A DNA stretch of 64,000 nucleotides. Source: Paenibacillus rhizophilus (lineage in GTDB: Bacteria > Bacillota > Bacilli > Paenibacillales > Paenibacillaceae). This document shows positions 15,962 through 24,529 of this stretch, in pieces (within the stretch, counting starts at the first letter, position 1; each line of letters begins with the position of its first letter). The stretch lies in the NCBI RefSeq assembly GCF_003854965.1, contig NZ_RQPI01000006.1, positions 186,001 to 250,000 on the forward strand. Direction: 5' to 3'. The notes beneath the pieces were generated by a model that saw nothing but the letters and a program-made list of their open reading frames with translations, had not been told where the DNA came from and did no database searches. The position numbers were made by a program, and so were the translations under genes.

Positions 15962-17415
15962 TTCAGCCAATGGTACTCTTTACGGGGGTTGGTCTGGTTC
16001 CCGGCGGCGTTTAGGGTGAAAGGCTTCTCTGAACTCAGCGTTTCGTCAGGCAGAAGACCCCCTTTGACGATTTGCACCTTGGTTCCTTTAGGAACAAGAT
16101 TGAACAGCTCCTCGATATCGTCCCGCTTCATTCGAATGCAGCCCTTCGATTCGTCTTTACCAACGCTTTCCGGTTCATCGGTGCCGTGGATCGCGTAGCT
16201 GGTGTCGGACAGCTGCATCCCCCTGCTGCCGAATTCCCCATTGTCATGTCCGTTCGGATTCACGACTTTGTCGGTAATGACGAAGCGGCCTTCCGGCGTC
16301 CGGCTTCCTCCAAGACCTACTTCATAGCTTCGTACGATAATTCCGCCGCTGGTCACCGCCAGGCGGTGTTTTTGCTTGTCGATGAGAATGGCGAGCGGCT
16401 GGGACAGGAACGGCATCTCCATTCCGCCTTCTCCTGCCGATGCTGCTGCCCCTGCTGCGGCTTTCATATCCTGGTCCGGCGCCGTCGCCCCAGCCGCAGC
16501 GCCTTGCGCCCCCTTCCGGCTCCGTTCCGCCGCTATCGCTTTCAGCGGCTCGAACGCACGCTCCATCAGCGGCTTCGTCCCTGCCAGCCAATTACCCGGA
16601 AAATCTCCAGCCAGCTCGGAGAGCGATTCTGGAAGCCGTCCCTTGGCCGCGCGGAAGCCGGCCAGCGCGCTCCAGAGAGTTGCCAGCTGCTCCTGCCGCT
16701 CCTGCCATCCGGCGGCGCGCTCCGTGAGGGTCCCGGCATCCGGCGGCTTGCAGGCGCAGGCTGCTGCATCGTAGGACTGGATCGTCGTTCGTCCGTTCTC
16801 CCCCCGATCCACTGTATATGCCACGGGAAGCCGCTCTTTCCAGATGAGCCATTTCCCCGAGCGCTTCATGCCCAGCACGGCAGTCAAAGAATGAGCCTTA
16901 CCGCCTCCGCTTCCGAGTATTCCGGCCAGATCGCGCGCTGACGGCCCGTTTCCCGCTTCTCTGGCTGTGAACAGAACCTTATTAATCGCCGTTGGTTCTG
17001 ATCCGCCGCGCTTCCCACGGGCGGCTTGCCCTTCGGAAAGTGCGGGCAAGTCAGCAGACTGAACCGCGTAAGGCTTTCCGGCTGATACCCCCAAATCTTT
17101 ACCCGGCGCTATGGCCGCAGCAGGCATCAGAACAAGCAGGAACAGCGACAAGGCGAGCAGCAGCTTGCGTGTCACGCCTGTCCGCCGTTCCCGCTCACGG
17201 GCCGTCCGGAGCAGCCCTTCCTCGTACTCACGGAGCATATCTCCCGGCACCTTGCTCTGTTCAAAGGCTTCATACACACCCCCAGCCTGATTAAAGCAAT
17301 AGTTTGCCTTCCCTTCCTGCCCGTTCTTCTTATATTCTTTCCCCAGCAAATACCACGCCATTTTATTTTCGGGATGCTTCTGCACATACTGCTTGAGGTA
17401 CTGCGAATTTTTCAT
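15958..17415 (-). CDS. L,D-transpeptidase (YkuD) with N-terminal TPR-like region and membrane anchor
   Basis: About 485 residues. A cytoplasmic TPR-like N-terminus (YLKQYVQKHPENKMAWYLLG) precedes a membrane helix (about residues 85-105, LLLALSLFLLVLMPAAAI). After a long Ala/Gly-rich region comes the YkuD domain (ILIDKQKHRLAVTSGG) with the catalytic motif HGTDEPESVGKDESKGCIRM, where His and Cys are intact. It should crosslink peptidoglycan stem peptides 3-3 or attach proteins to the wall outside the membrane. Two adjacent ATGs occur at 17418 and 17415; GGAGG spacing favours the second. Confidence 0.9.
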   Translation of the reverse strand: MKNSQYLKQYVQKHPENKMAWYLLGKEYKKNGQEGKANYCFNQAGGVYEAFEQSKVPGDMLREYEEGLLRTARERERRTGVTRKLLLALSLFLLVLMPAAAIAPGKDLGVSAGKPYAVQSADLPALSEGQAARGKRGGSEPTAINKVLFTAREAGNGPSARDLAGILGSGGGKAHSLTAVLGMKRSGKWLIWKERLPVAYTVDRGENGRTTIQSYDAAACACKPPDAGTLTERAAGWQERQEQLATLWSALAGFRAAKGRLPESLSELAGDFPGNWLAGTKPLMERAFEPLKAIAAERSRKGAQGAAAGATAPDQDMKAAAGAAASAGEGGMEMPFLSQPLAILIDKQKHRLAVTSGGIIVRSYEVGLGGSRTPEGRFVITDKVVNPNGHDNGEFGSRGMQLSDTSYAIHGTDEPESVGKDESKGCIRMKRDDIEELFNLVPKGTKVQIVKGGLLPDETLSSEKPFTLNAAGNQTNPRKEYHWLN

Positions 17416-17479
17416 CATTACCTCCGTATAGTTGGAACAGGCTCAACGTTTATACTATATATCGGACCGCGAACGGCAA

Positions 17480-17525
17480 AAAGACACCCCGTTCACAATA
17501 AAATCTGTGAAACGGGATGTCTCTT
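17480..17525 (-). terminator. Terminator of the ferredoxin gene
   Basis: Minus-strand stem CATCCCGTTTCACA / TGTGAACGGGGTG followed by CTTTTT. It lies directly downstream of the ferredoxin gene and upstream of the L,D-transpeptidase start. Confidence 0.85.
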
Positions 17526-17565
17526 AATGAGCTGAATTAGCTCAATCCATGAAACGGCGAAAAAG

Positions 17566-17832
<267 letters not shown>

Positions 17833-17975
17833 TCAGCTCCGCTCAAGGCAGGCTGTTATAATAACGATTGTCGTTCCTGGTGGACGAGTTGTCGTTTCTT
17901 CTTGTCATATTAATATAAAAAGACGGCAATTTCAATCCGTATTCCCACGCTTTGTGATTTCCGCCATGAATTCCG

Positions 17976-19271
17976 TCACTCTTCATTCTGAGACGGCCGC
18001 CGCAGCTGATCCTTTTGCAGCGAGGTTCCGCGCGCCTGATGGTTCCGCAGCAGAGCGGTATGCGAGTCGCCCAGCATCCCGGCCGTCAGCACAGCATTCT
18101 CGCCGAATTTGTTGCGCAGCATATCCATCACCTTGTTCAGCGATTCCTTTTTCGGCTGTCGCTCGTAATTGAACAGGTCAAGCTGAATGGCGGACTCCTC
18201 CTTCGGAGTCAAGCCGTGCAGCGTCACTCCGAGCAGCCGGATTGGCTTCTCCTCGTTCCAATGCTTTTGGAACAGCCCGCAGGCCGCTTTATATATTTCC
18301 TCTGCCGTCTCGGTCGGAACCTCTAGCTGCCTCGAGCGGGTGATGGTCTTCATATCCGGTGTTCGCACGGTAAGCTGAACGCCGCTTGCAACAAGCTTCT
18401 GCCGCCGCAGCCTTCTTGCCACCTGGTCGCTTAAGGAGAGCAGAACCGGCCGCGCTTCGGCAATCCCTTCGATGTCGCCGGGAAGCGTCGTCGTGTGTCC
18501 AATCGACTTGCTCTGCTCACGCTCCGGATTTACGGGAGAGTCGTCGATGCCGTTCGAGGCGCGTTTGAGCCAGGAACCCATAACACCGAAGACGTCCGTC
18601 AGCATCCCTTCATCCGCTGCAGCCAGCTGTCCGATGCTGTAGATACCCAGCTTTTTCAGTTTCTCCGCCGTCTTGCCGCCGATCCCGAACATCTCGCCGC
18701 ACGGCTTGTTCCACAGCAGCTTCGGCACATCCCTCAGCCTTAGAATCGAAATGCCGCTCGGCTTCTTGAGATCCGAGGCCATCTTGGCCAGCAGCTTGTT
18801 GGGCGCGATTCCGATGGAACATGGCAGTCCAAGCTCCTCCATAATTCTGCGCTGGATCGTCTCGGCGATCTCCGGCGGTGTGCCGAACTGGCGCGATCCG
18901 GTTATATCGAGGTAGCACTCGTCGATGGATACCGCCTCCAGCATCGGCGTATAGTTGTATGCGATTTGCATGAATGCGGCGGAGTAGCGTCGGTAAAGAT
19001 GAAAATCGGGTTTAATGACAATCAGCTCGGGGCATATCCTCAAGGCTTTCTGCACCTGCATGCCTGTCGATATGCCTCGCCGTCTTGCCGGATACGAGCA
19101 GGTGACGATAATTCCTTTGCGAAGCTCCACGCTTCCGGCTACGGCGGTCGGTCTGCCTCTATAAGCTTCCGGATTCTCCGCCTCATGAACGGAGCAGTAG
19201 AACGCATTCATATCCACATGCAAAATGACCCGGCCGATTGCGGGATAATACCGGTCCACATTTTCGCTCAT
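17976..19271 (-). CDS. dinB: DNA polymerase IV (Y-family)
   Basis: Translesion polymerase of 431 residues. Catalytic motifs: VILHVDMNAFYCSVHEAENP (metal Asp), GIIVTCSYPARRRGI, and AVSIDECYLDITGS with the catalytic Asp-Glu; helix-hairpin-helix stretch FGIGGKTAEKLKKLGIYSIG. The VHEAENP and AGSVELRKGI sequences resemble B. subtilis YqjH more than UvrX/YqjW. ATG at 19271 is preceded by GGAAGAGGGA. No beta-clamp motif was verified. The 130 nt between it and ferredoxin hold no gene. Confidence 0.94.
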   Translation of the reverse strand: MSENVDRYYPAIGRVILHVDMNAFYCSVHEAENPEAYRGRPTAVAGSVELRKGIIVTCSYPARRRGISTGMQVQKALRICPELIVIKPDFHLYRRYSAAFMQIAYNYTPMLEAVSIDECYLDITGSRQFGTPPEIAETIQRRIMEELGLPCSIGIAPNKLLAKMASDLKKPSGISILRLRDVPKLLWNKPCGEMFGIGGKTAEKLKKLGIYSIGQLAAADEGMLTDVFGVMGSWLKRASNGIDDSPVNPEREQSKSIGHTTTLPGDIEGIAEARPVLLSLSDQVARRLRRQKLVASGVQLTVRTPDMKTITRSRQLEVPTETAEEIYKAACGLFQKHWNEEKPIRLLGVTLHGLTPKEESAIQLDLFNYERQPKKESLNKVMDMLRNKFGENAVLTAGMLGDSHTALLRNHQARGTSLQKDQLRRPSQNEE

Positions 19272-19477
19272 GCTTGTCCCTCTTCCTTCATCTAATACTG
19301 CTGATGCGCCTATTCCCCACCTGATTTTAGCATAACGCTCCCCGCTCAGCAGGTCAATCCGGAGAGCCATTGGACGAGACGCTTTAGCTGGCCGCGCCCT
19401 TTAACGTACACGCGCCGGAATTTTCCGCTCTTTTTTCGCTGGAAATGTATTATAATTGTATAGGTTCTCTGTTACAT

Positions 19478-19499
19478 TCCCGCGCAAAAATGCTATAAT
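19478..19499 (+). promoter_or_regulatory. Candidate sigma-A promoter of cimA
   Basis: TATAAT at 19494-19499 with a weak -35 region around GTTACAT about 16-17 nt upstream. Transcription would start near 19506, so both leader units at 19519-19641 would be in the 5' UTR of about 150 nt. Confidence 0.6.
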
Positions 19500-19518
19500 A
19501 TAAAAATTCATTCCCGCT

Positions 19519-19641
19519 AAGTTCACGCTTTCGATGCCAATTTTGCGAAGCGGGCTCAAGTAGATTATGCTATCAAAACTAAGTTCGACTTCCGAAGCCA
19601 GTTTTACGAAGCGGGCACAAGTAGATTATGCTATCAAAACT
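19519..19641 (+). repeat. Tandem-duplicated leader upstream of cimA
   Basis: Units 19519-19580 and 19581-19641 (62 and 61 bp) both begin AAGTTC, contain CTTTCGATGCCAATTTTGCG or CTTCCGAAGCCAGTTTTACG, share AGTAGATTATGCTATC and end in AAAACT. The second unit runs into TTTAGGAGG, the cimA ribosome binding site. AGTTTT and AAAACT pair. The design matches the leader at 677-800, but the central part differs between loci and is nearly identical within the locus. Confidence 0.85.
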
Positions 19642-19656
19642 TTTAGGAGGACGCAC

Positions 19657-21276
19657 ATGCCAAAGTCCATCTCCATCTTCGATACAACGCTGCGCGACGG
19701 CACCCAAGGCGAAGGTATCAGTCTGTCGGCGGACGACAAGCTGAAAATCGCCAAGAAACTCGACGATCTGGGTGTGCACTATATTGAAGGTGGCATTCCT
19801 GGAAGCAACATGAAGGATATCGAATTTTTCAAAAGAGTAAAAGATCTTCATTTGCACGCCAAAATTACAGCATTCGGCAGTACGCGCCGCAAAAACTCCC
19901 AAGCGGATCAAGACGACAATCTTCAGCGCATACTGGCTGCAGGCGTACCCGCGGCCACACTGGTCGGCAAATCATGGGATTTCCATGTGCATACTGCGCT
20001 GCAAACCACCCTTGAGGAAAATCTCGCCATGATCGGCGATTCCATCGCTTATTTAAAAAACAAAGGGCTTGAGGTCATTTTCGACGCCGAGCACTTCTTC
20101 GACGGATACAAGAATAATCCCGATTACGCCGCCGCGGTTATGTCGCGGGCCCGCGAAGCCGGGGCAGATTGGCTCGTTATGTGCGATACGAACGGCGGAA
20201 CGCTGCCGCATGAGATCCGCGACATCGTCTCCTCTTTGGGACTTAGGCTCCCCGGAGCGCCGCTGGGTATCCATACCCATAACGACTGCGAGCTTGCCGT
20301 AGCCAACGCGCTCAGCGCAATTGAGGCCGGTGCCCGCCAGGTGCAGGGAACAATCAACGGATACGGCGAACGCTGCGGTAACGCCAACCTCTGTTCCATC
20401 ATCCCGACGCTGCAGCTCAAGATGGGTTACAATTGCATTCCAGGCGATTCTCTGCCGCAGCTAACGAATACGGCCCGTTATGTGAGTGAGGTCGCTAACG
20501 TCAACATGCCGGTGAACCAGCCTTATGTGGGAAGCGCGGCGTTTGCTCATAAAGGCGGTATTCACGTCTCGGCCATCCTGCGCGATTCCCGCACTTATGA
20601 GCATATTTCTCCCGAACTAGTCGGAAACAAGCAGCGCGTGCTTGTCTCCGAACTGGCTGGTCAGAGCAATGTGCTGTCCAAGGCTAAGGAGATGGGCCTG
20701 AATCTCGACCCAAGTAGCGAGCAGGCGCGGAAAGTAATCGATAAGATCAAGGATCTGGAGCATCAAGGCTACCAGTTCGAAGGCGCCGACGCTTCGCTGG
20801 AACTGCTGCTTCGTGAAGCGACGGGCGAAATGAACGAGCTGTTCACCTTCGAGTCATTCAAAATGCTTGTTGAGAAATCCGCCGGAAAACCGGTTGTCTC
20901 GGAAGCATTCGTCAAGCTGAAAGTAGGAAACGAAACGCTGTATACCGCCGGAGAAGGCAACGGTCCTGTCAACGCTCTCGACAATGCGCTTCGCAAGGCG
21001 CTTCTGGCCCACTTCCCGCAGCTCAAGGAAATGCATCTGTCCGATTACAAGGTGCGGGTTCTCGACGAAAAGGATCAGACCGCCGCGAAGGTTCGGGTTC
21101 TTATCGAATCTAAAAATTACACGGACACCTGGAGCACAGTCGGCGTATCCGCCAACGTCATCGAGGCAAGCTGGGAAGCGCTGGTCGACAGTATGCGCTA
21201 CGCCCTGCTGGGTCAAATGTCGCCGGAGACAACCGATCTGCTGGATCTTGGCCAGTGCGGGCTAGTCAATCATTGA
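19657..21276 (+). CDS. cimA: (R)-citramalate synthase
   Basis: Condenses pyruvate and acetyl-CoA to citramalate, giving threonine-independent isoleucine synthesis. 539 residues. The HMGL-like TIM barrel starts SIFDTTLRDGTQGEGISLS and has the metal-binding GIHTHNDCELAVANAL, followed by GSAAFAHKGGIHVSA and a C-terminal LeuA-type allosteric domain (about residues 415-530). The EGIS instead of PG after DGTQ and the ITAFGSTRR stretch are CimA-like, not LeuA. Start ATG 19657 sits after TTTTAGGAGG, right behind the tandem leader. It is monocistronic, ending at a strong terminator. Confidence 0.93.
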   Translation: MPKSISIFDTTLRDGTQGEGISLSADDKLKIAKKLDDLGVHYIEGGIPGSNMKDIEFFKRVKDLHLHAKITAFGSTRRKNSQADQDDNLQRILAAGVPAATLVGKSWDFHVHTALQTTLEENLAMIGDSIAYLKNKGLEVIFDAEHFFDGYKNNPDYAAAVMSRAREAGADWLVMCDTNGGTLPHEIRDIVSSLGLRLPGAPLGIHTHNDCELAVANALSAIEAGARQVQGTINGYGERCGNANLCSIIPTLQLKMGYNCIPGDSLPQLTNTARYVSEVANVNMPVNQPYVGSAAFAHKGGIHVSAILRDSRTYEHISPELVGNKQRVLVSELAGQSNVLSKAKEMGLNLDPSSEQARKVIDKIKDLEHQGYQFEGADASLELLLREATGEMNELFTFESFKMLVEKSAGKPVVSEAFVKLKVGNETLYTAGEGNGPVNALDNALRKALLAHFPQLKEMHLSDYKVRVLDEKDQTAAKVRVLIESKNYTDTWSTVGVSANVIEASWEALVDSMRYALLGQMSPETTDLLDLGQCGLVNH

Positions 21277-21324
21277 GTACAACCGGTTCGTCCTGTCAAC
21301 TTCAATTATTAAGCTGAAACCGGC

Positions 21325-21372
21325 AAAAGAGCCGTTCCCCTATGCTTTACGACGCGGGAACGGCTCTTTTTC
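21325..21372 (+). terminator. Terminator of cimA
   Basis: Perfect stem AAAGAGCCGTTCCC / GGGAACGGCTCTTT, followed by T5 on the plus strand. It probably acts on both convergent genes. Confidence 0.92.
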
Positions 21373-21391
21373 TATGCTAATCTTATAAGTC

Positions 21392-21997
21392 TTACTGCTG
21401 CACCAGCTTCTTAAGTTTCTCATCCATCTGCTCCGCCGTCAGTCCTCCGAGAATAATCTCGGCAACCACGCCATTTCGGTCAATCAGCACATTGGTAGGA
21501 AATACGGTTCCATTATATTTGGCGTAAGCCTCGCCCTTGAGATCAAACATTACAGGGAAGGCCAGATTGTATTTCTTGACAAAACGCTGGGCATTGGCTT
21601 TATAATCGTAGCTGGTGACGTTAATGCCGTATATATCGAGCGTACCCTTGTATTTCTCTGCTATTTTGTTCAACTCGGGTGCTTCTTTCTGGCAAGGGTC
21701 GCACCAGGAAGCCCAGAAATTTAGCAGGACAGCCTTATTCCTTGCTCCACCGACCGCATAAGCGGTGCCATCCTCACCCTGAATGGTGAAGGAAGGCGCA
21801 AGAAGACCGACCTTGGGCCCGCTCTCGGTCGGCAATGCCATACCGAGAGCGGGAAGAGTCTCCCGGGCTGCCGGCAGCCCCTCATTCTGCTGAAGAGCGG
21901 TTTCATTCTTCTTCCCGAGGTGCTGCGACAGTGTTACGGATGCCGCAATCAGCGCTATAACGGCAATGATCAGGTTTCTGCGGTTTGCTATCTTCAT
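21392..21997 (-). CDS. TlpA/ResA-like membrane-anchored thioredoxin
   Basis: 201 residues with an N-terminal signal anchor (NLIIAVIALIAASVTLSQHLG) and an extracytoplasmic AhpC/TSA-Redoxin domain carrying the active site FWASWCDPCQKEAPEL (CxxC). The Cys pair and TlpA-like cis-Pro region (GTVFPTNVLID) are intact, so it should reduce disulphides outside the membrane, for example in cytochrome c maturation or spore formation as for ResA/StoA. No ccm genes are adjacent, so the target is unknown. AAAGGA precedes the ATG. Confidence 0.88.
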   Translation of the reverse strand: MKIANRRNLIIAVIALIAASVTLSQHLGKKNETALQQNEGLPAARETLPALGMALPTESGPKVGLLAPSFTIQGEDGTAYAVGGARNKAVLLNFWASWCDPCQKEAPELNKIAEKYKGTLDIYGINVTSYDYKANAQRFVKKYNLAFPVMFDLKGEAYAKYNGTVFPTNVLIDRNGVVAEIILGGLTAEQMDEKLKKLVQQ

Positions 21998-22214
21998 CGC
22001 GGCTTATCCTTTGCAAGTGGAGTGGTTAATTCCTATTGTACCCCCGACCCGGCAAGTTTCAAACCGCCAAGGCGGAAATAAACAAGTCGAGAGCTGTGTA
22101 TATTTTTAAGCAAATCATGCGATGAATAAGATTACTCTACTTAAATCCGGAATCCGGACAAAAAAAAGAGGATTTCGTCCAGGACGAAACCCAATGAAGA
22201 GAGAGGGGTGAACA

Positions 22215-22691
22215 ATGACAGCAATCCAGGGAAAAGTCCCGCCCATATGGCTGAAACCTTCCGTATACCAAGCGCTGGGGAAGCATTTGGCATCCGCTCT
22301 TCCGCACGAAGCGTGCGGCGTCCTGCTGGGTGCTGCCGCAGCGGGCGGCATGCTCATCGACACCTATGTGCCCATGCGCAACGTAGCGCCTGACCCGCTG
22401 CATACTTTCGTTCCCCATCCGGCCGACTGGATTTCGGCGCTTTATTTGACGCCGCCTCCAGTTGGCCTGTTCCACTCCCATCCGCGGACGCTCCCCCAGC
22501 CTTCTCCGGCCGATTTCGACGGACTGAGCGGACTGGATGACCATTTTGCGGTATATTTGATTGGAGCTCCAGGTTCAGAACCCGAGCATCCCTTTCATTT
22601 GAACGGGTACAATATTAAACGCACCAGAATCGGAGACGGAGCGCTATCCTTCTCCCTGATTCAGTCCCAGGTTCAGCTTCTGCTCAAGTAG
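22215..22691 (+). CDS. JAMM (Mov34/MPN/PAD-1) family metallopeptidase
   Basis: 158 residues with the JAMM zinc signature: upstream glutamate in PHEACGVLLG (about residue 31), then HSHPRTLPQPSPADFDG giving H-x-H and the downstream Asp. Prokaryotic members cleave ubiquitin-like or sulphur-carrier proteins or detach amino acids from them; no such partner gene lies nearby. ATG follows AGGGGTGA. Its last 19 nt overlap the convergent exonuclease gene. Confidence 0.87.
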   Translation: MTAIQGKVPPIWLKPSVYQALGKHLASALPHEACGVLLGAAAAGGMLIDTYVPMRNVAPDPLHTFVPHPADWISALYLTPPPVGLFHSHPRTLPQPSPADFDGLSGLDDHFAVYLIGAPGSEPEHPFHLNGYNIKRTRIGDGALSFSLIQSQVQLLLK

Positions 22692-23422
22692 GCATATAGC
22701 TCTCCCAATGTCTCTACCTTCTTGTGCTGGGCGATTTCACGCAGATAAGCCACCCAGAGCCTTGCCGTCATCTTGGCGTCTTCAAGCGCGTTATGCCTTC
22801 CGTGAATCGGTATGCCATGAACCGCCAGCAGCTCGTCTAGCGTGTAGTTGCTTCGGGTTGGCTCCAGCCAGCGCGCTAGCATCATCGTATCCAGCACACG
22901 GTGGGTAAGCTGGACCTTTGACGTTTTCCAGAGCGCCGCATTTAGGAAAGCTTTGTCGTGAGCGCTCGCGTGGGCGATCAGCACCCTTTTGCCCACAAAA
23001 GTCATGAAATTATGAAGTCCGTCAATAAGCGAAGGCGCCATCCTGCACATTTCTTCGGTAATTCCCGTCAAATCGGTAATTTTCGATGGAATGGAGGTAC
23101 TACAATTCACAAGCGTATAAAAGCAATCTTCCTCCTTGATTTCCTCACCGACAACCTTTATGGCTCCAAAAGACAGAATTTCATCCCCATGCTGGCTTGA
23201 AAACCCCGTCGTCTCCAAATCGAACACAACCGTTTCAAGCTCGGATAAGGGCGTATGCAGTACCTCCGGACGGCGTTTCTCCCGCATCAGAGAGCGGATA
23301 AAAGCCATTTGTTGCGCGGTCTGCTGCGCCGTTTCTCCGCCACGAATCGAAGCGATCGCAGACGGCATTCCGCCGTGTCTTAGGTTGTTCCAGAACCCGC
23401 CGCCTTTGTTCGGCTCCTTCAT
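22673..23422 (-). CDS. DnaQ-like 3'-5' exonuclease (DEDDh)
   Basis: 249 residues. Exo I VVFDLETTGFSSQHGDEI (D, E), Exo II-like IAHASAHDKAFLNAAL, and Exo III HNALEDAKMTARLW (DEDDh His and Asp). This matches PolC-type/epsilon exonuclease domain proteins found alone in Bacillales. The N-terminal about 60 residues are a variable helical lead-in. The start overlaps the stop of the upstream DUF294 gene by 4 nt (ATGA), so they are cotranslated. A cellular role is not evident: RNA degradation, DNA repair or an accessory to the NTase are possible. Confidence 0.9.
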   Translation of the reverse strand: MKEPNKGGGFWNNLRHGGMPSAIASIRGGETAQQTAQQMAFIRSLMREKRRPEVLHTPLSELETVVFDLETTGFSSQHGDEILSFGAIKVVGEEIKEEDCFYTLVNCSTSIPSKITDLTGITEEMCRMAPSLIDGLHNFMTFVGKRVLIAHASAHDKAFLNAALWKTSKVQLTHRVLDTMMLARWLEPTRSNYTLDELLAVHGIPIHGRHNALEDAKMTARLWVAYLREIAQHKKVETLGELYAYLSRS

Positions 23423-24498
23423 AGCTGTCTCCTTTCCGCTGACCGGAGCTGGCGCTGCAGGACGCGATGTATGCGTCTTACAAGCAGCAGGCTATCTCGC
23501 AGCTCTGACATCAGCCGCCTGTTCCTCAGTTCATTTTCAGATGCAAAATCGCTGCTGGACAAAAGACCGTCTTGAACCGAATAGGGAGTGTTGACCCTCA
23601 TCTTCAGCGCTGTCAGGAACGCGCTCCGCACGCCTTCCGGCAAATGATTGAATTCCTTGCTCAGCGCCTCCAGCCTTTCCAATGTCGAGGTCTCGCGAAT
23701 TCCATGCTGCAAAGAAAAATATCTCACACCGTTAACCAATGGAATATACAGCCCGTATTTGACGTCAAATCCGCCCGCATGATCCCCGAATCGTTCGGTA
23801 AGCACCTGCCCGAGCAGATTGAGCGTCGCTTTGTGACGGACGGTATTGCGAAGAACGGCCGTCCAAAGCTTGGGATTATCGACGAATCCTTCATGATAAA
23901 AATCCAGCCACTGCTCGGAGAGACTGCGGTCTCCCGCGATATGACGCATATCGGAACAAATAATAAGATATCGAATAGGTTCCCATTCAAACTGGGTTCT
24001 CCAGCCCGTCAGCTGTTCTTTCCACTCAATCAGAGTCTTCCGCCACAACGGCTCGGAAACCATGACCTTGCCTTCGCATTTCTCATATCCGGAATCAGCC
24101 AGCAGTAAGGAAAGCCTGATGCCGAATTCTTCAAAATACTTCTCCTTCGCTTCCTCCGGTTCCCCTTCAATAATCAGCCCGTTATCCTGATCGCTCCACA
24201 ACGTCGTTTCTTTTCTTCCCGCGCTGCCGAAAACAATAAAGGAATAAGCGCAGGGAGGCGGGCCATGGCCCGCCTCAATCATCTGCGCCTCGGATAAAGC
24301 AACTGCCGCTTCTGCAATAGCATCGTGCATCGCATTGACGCGCAGCATCCATTCCTCTATCGGGATAACATTCAACTGTTTGAGGAGATTGCTTTGACAG
24401 GCGACACGCCTTGTCTTAAGCTCCTGCGGCGAACCGGAAGTTACGATGGACGTATAAATTGCTTTATAGTCCCAATCGTCAGACTCCATCGGTGTCAC
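23419..24498 (-). CDS. DUF294 nucleotidyltransferase-like protein (GlnD-type NTase fold)
   Basis: 359 residues. The NTase core has FIVFGSAGRKE (GS-x-GR at residues 91-95) followed by SDQDNGLI, giving the two metal carboxylates (D103, D105); the C-terminal half matches the DUF294_C helical substrate domain. The family resembles the uridylyltransferase domain of GlnD, but without the CBS or cNMP domains sometimes attached. GTG start at 24498 is chosen because GGAGG lies 8 nt upstream. It lies 31 nt downstream of the ammonium transporter gene on the same strand, which suggests a role in nitrogen signalling; no PII gene is visible here. Confidence 0.88.
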   Translation of the reverse strand: MTPMESDDWDYKAIYTSIVTSGSPQELKTRRVACQSNLLKQLNVIPIEEWMLRVNAMHDAIAEAAVALSEAQMIEAGHGPPPCAYSFIVFGSAGRKETTLWSDQDNGLIIEGEPEEAKEKYFEEFGIRLSLLLADSGYEKCEGKVMVSEPLWRKTLIEWKEQLTGWRTQFEWEPIRYLIICSDMRHIAGDRSLSEQWLDFYHEGFVDNPKLWTAVLRNTVRHKATLNLLGQVLTERFGDHAGGFDVKYGLYIPLVNGVRYFSLQHGIRETSTLERLEALSKEFNHLPEGVRSAFLTALKMRVNTPYSVQDGLLSSSDFASENELRNRRLMSELRDSLLLVRRIHRVLQRQLRSAERRQL

Positions 24499-24529
24499 TC
24501 GGTCCGCCTCCCAAATGTTCGTAATATGA

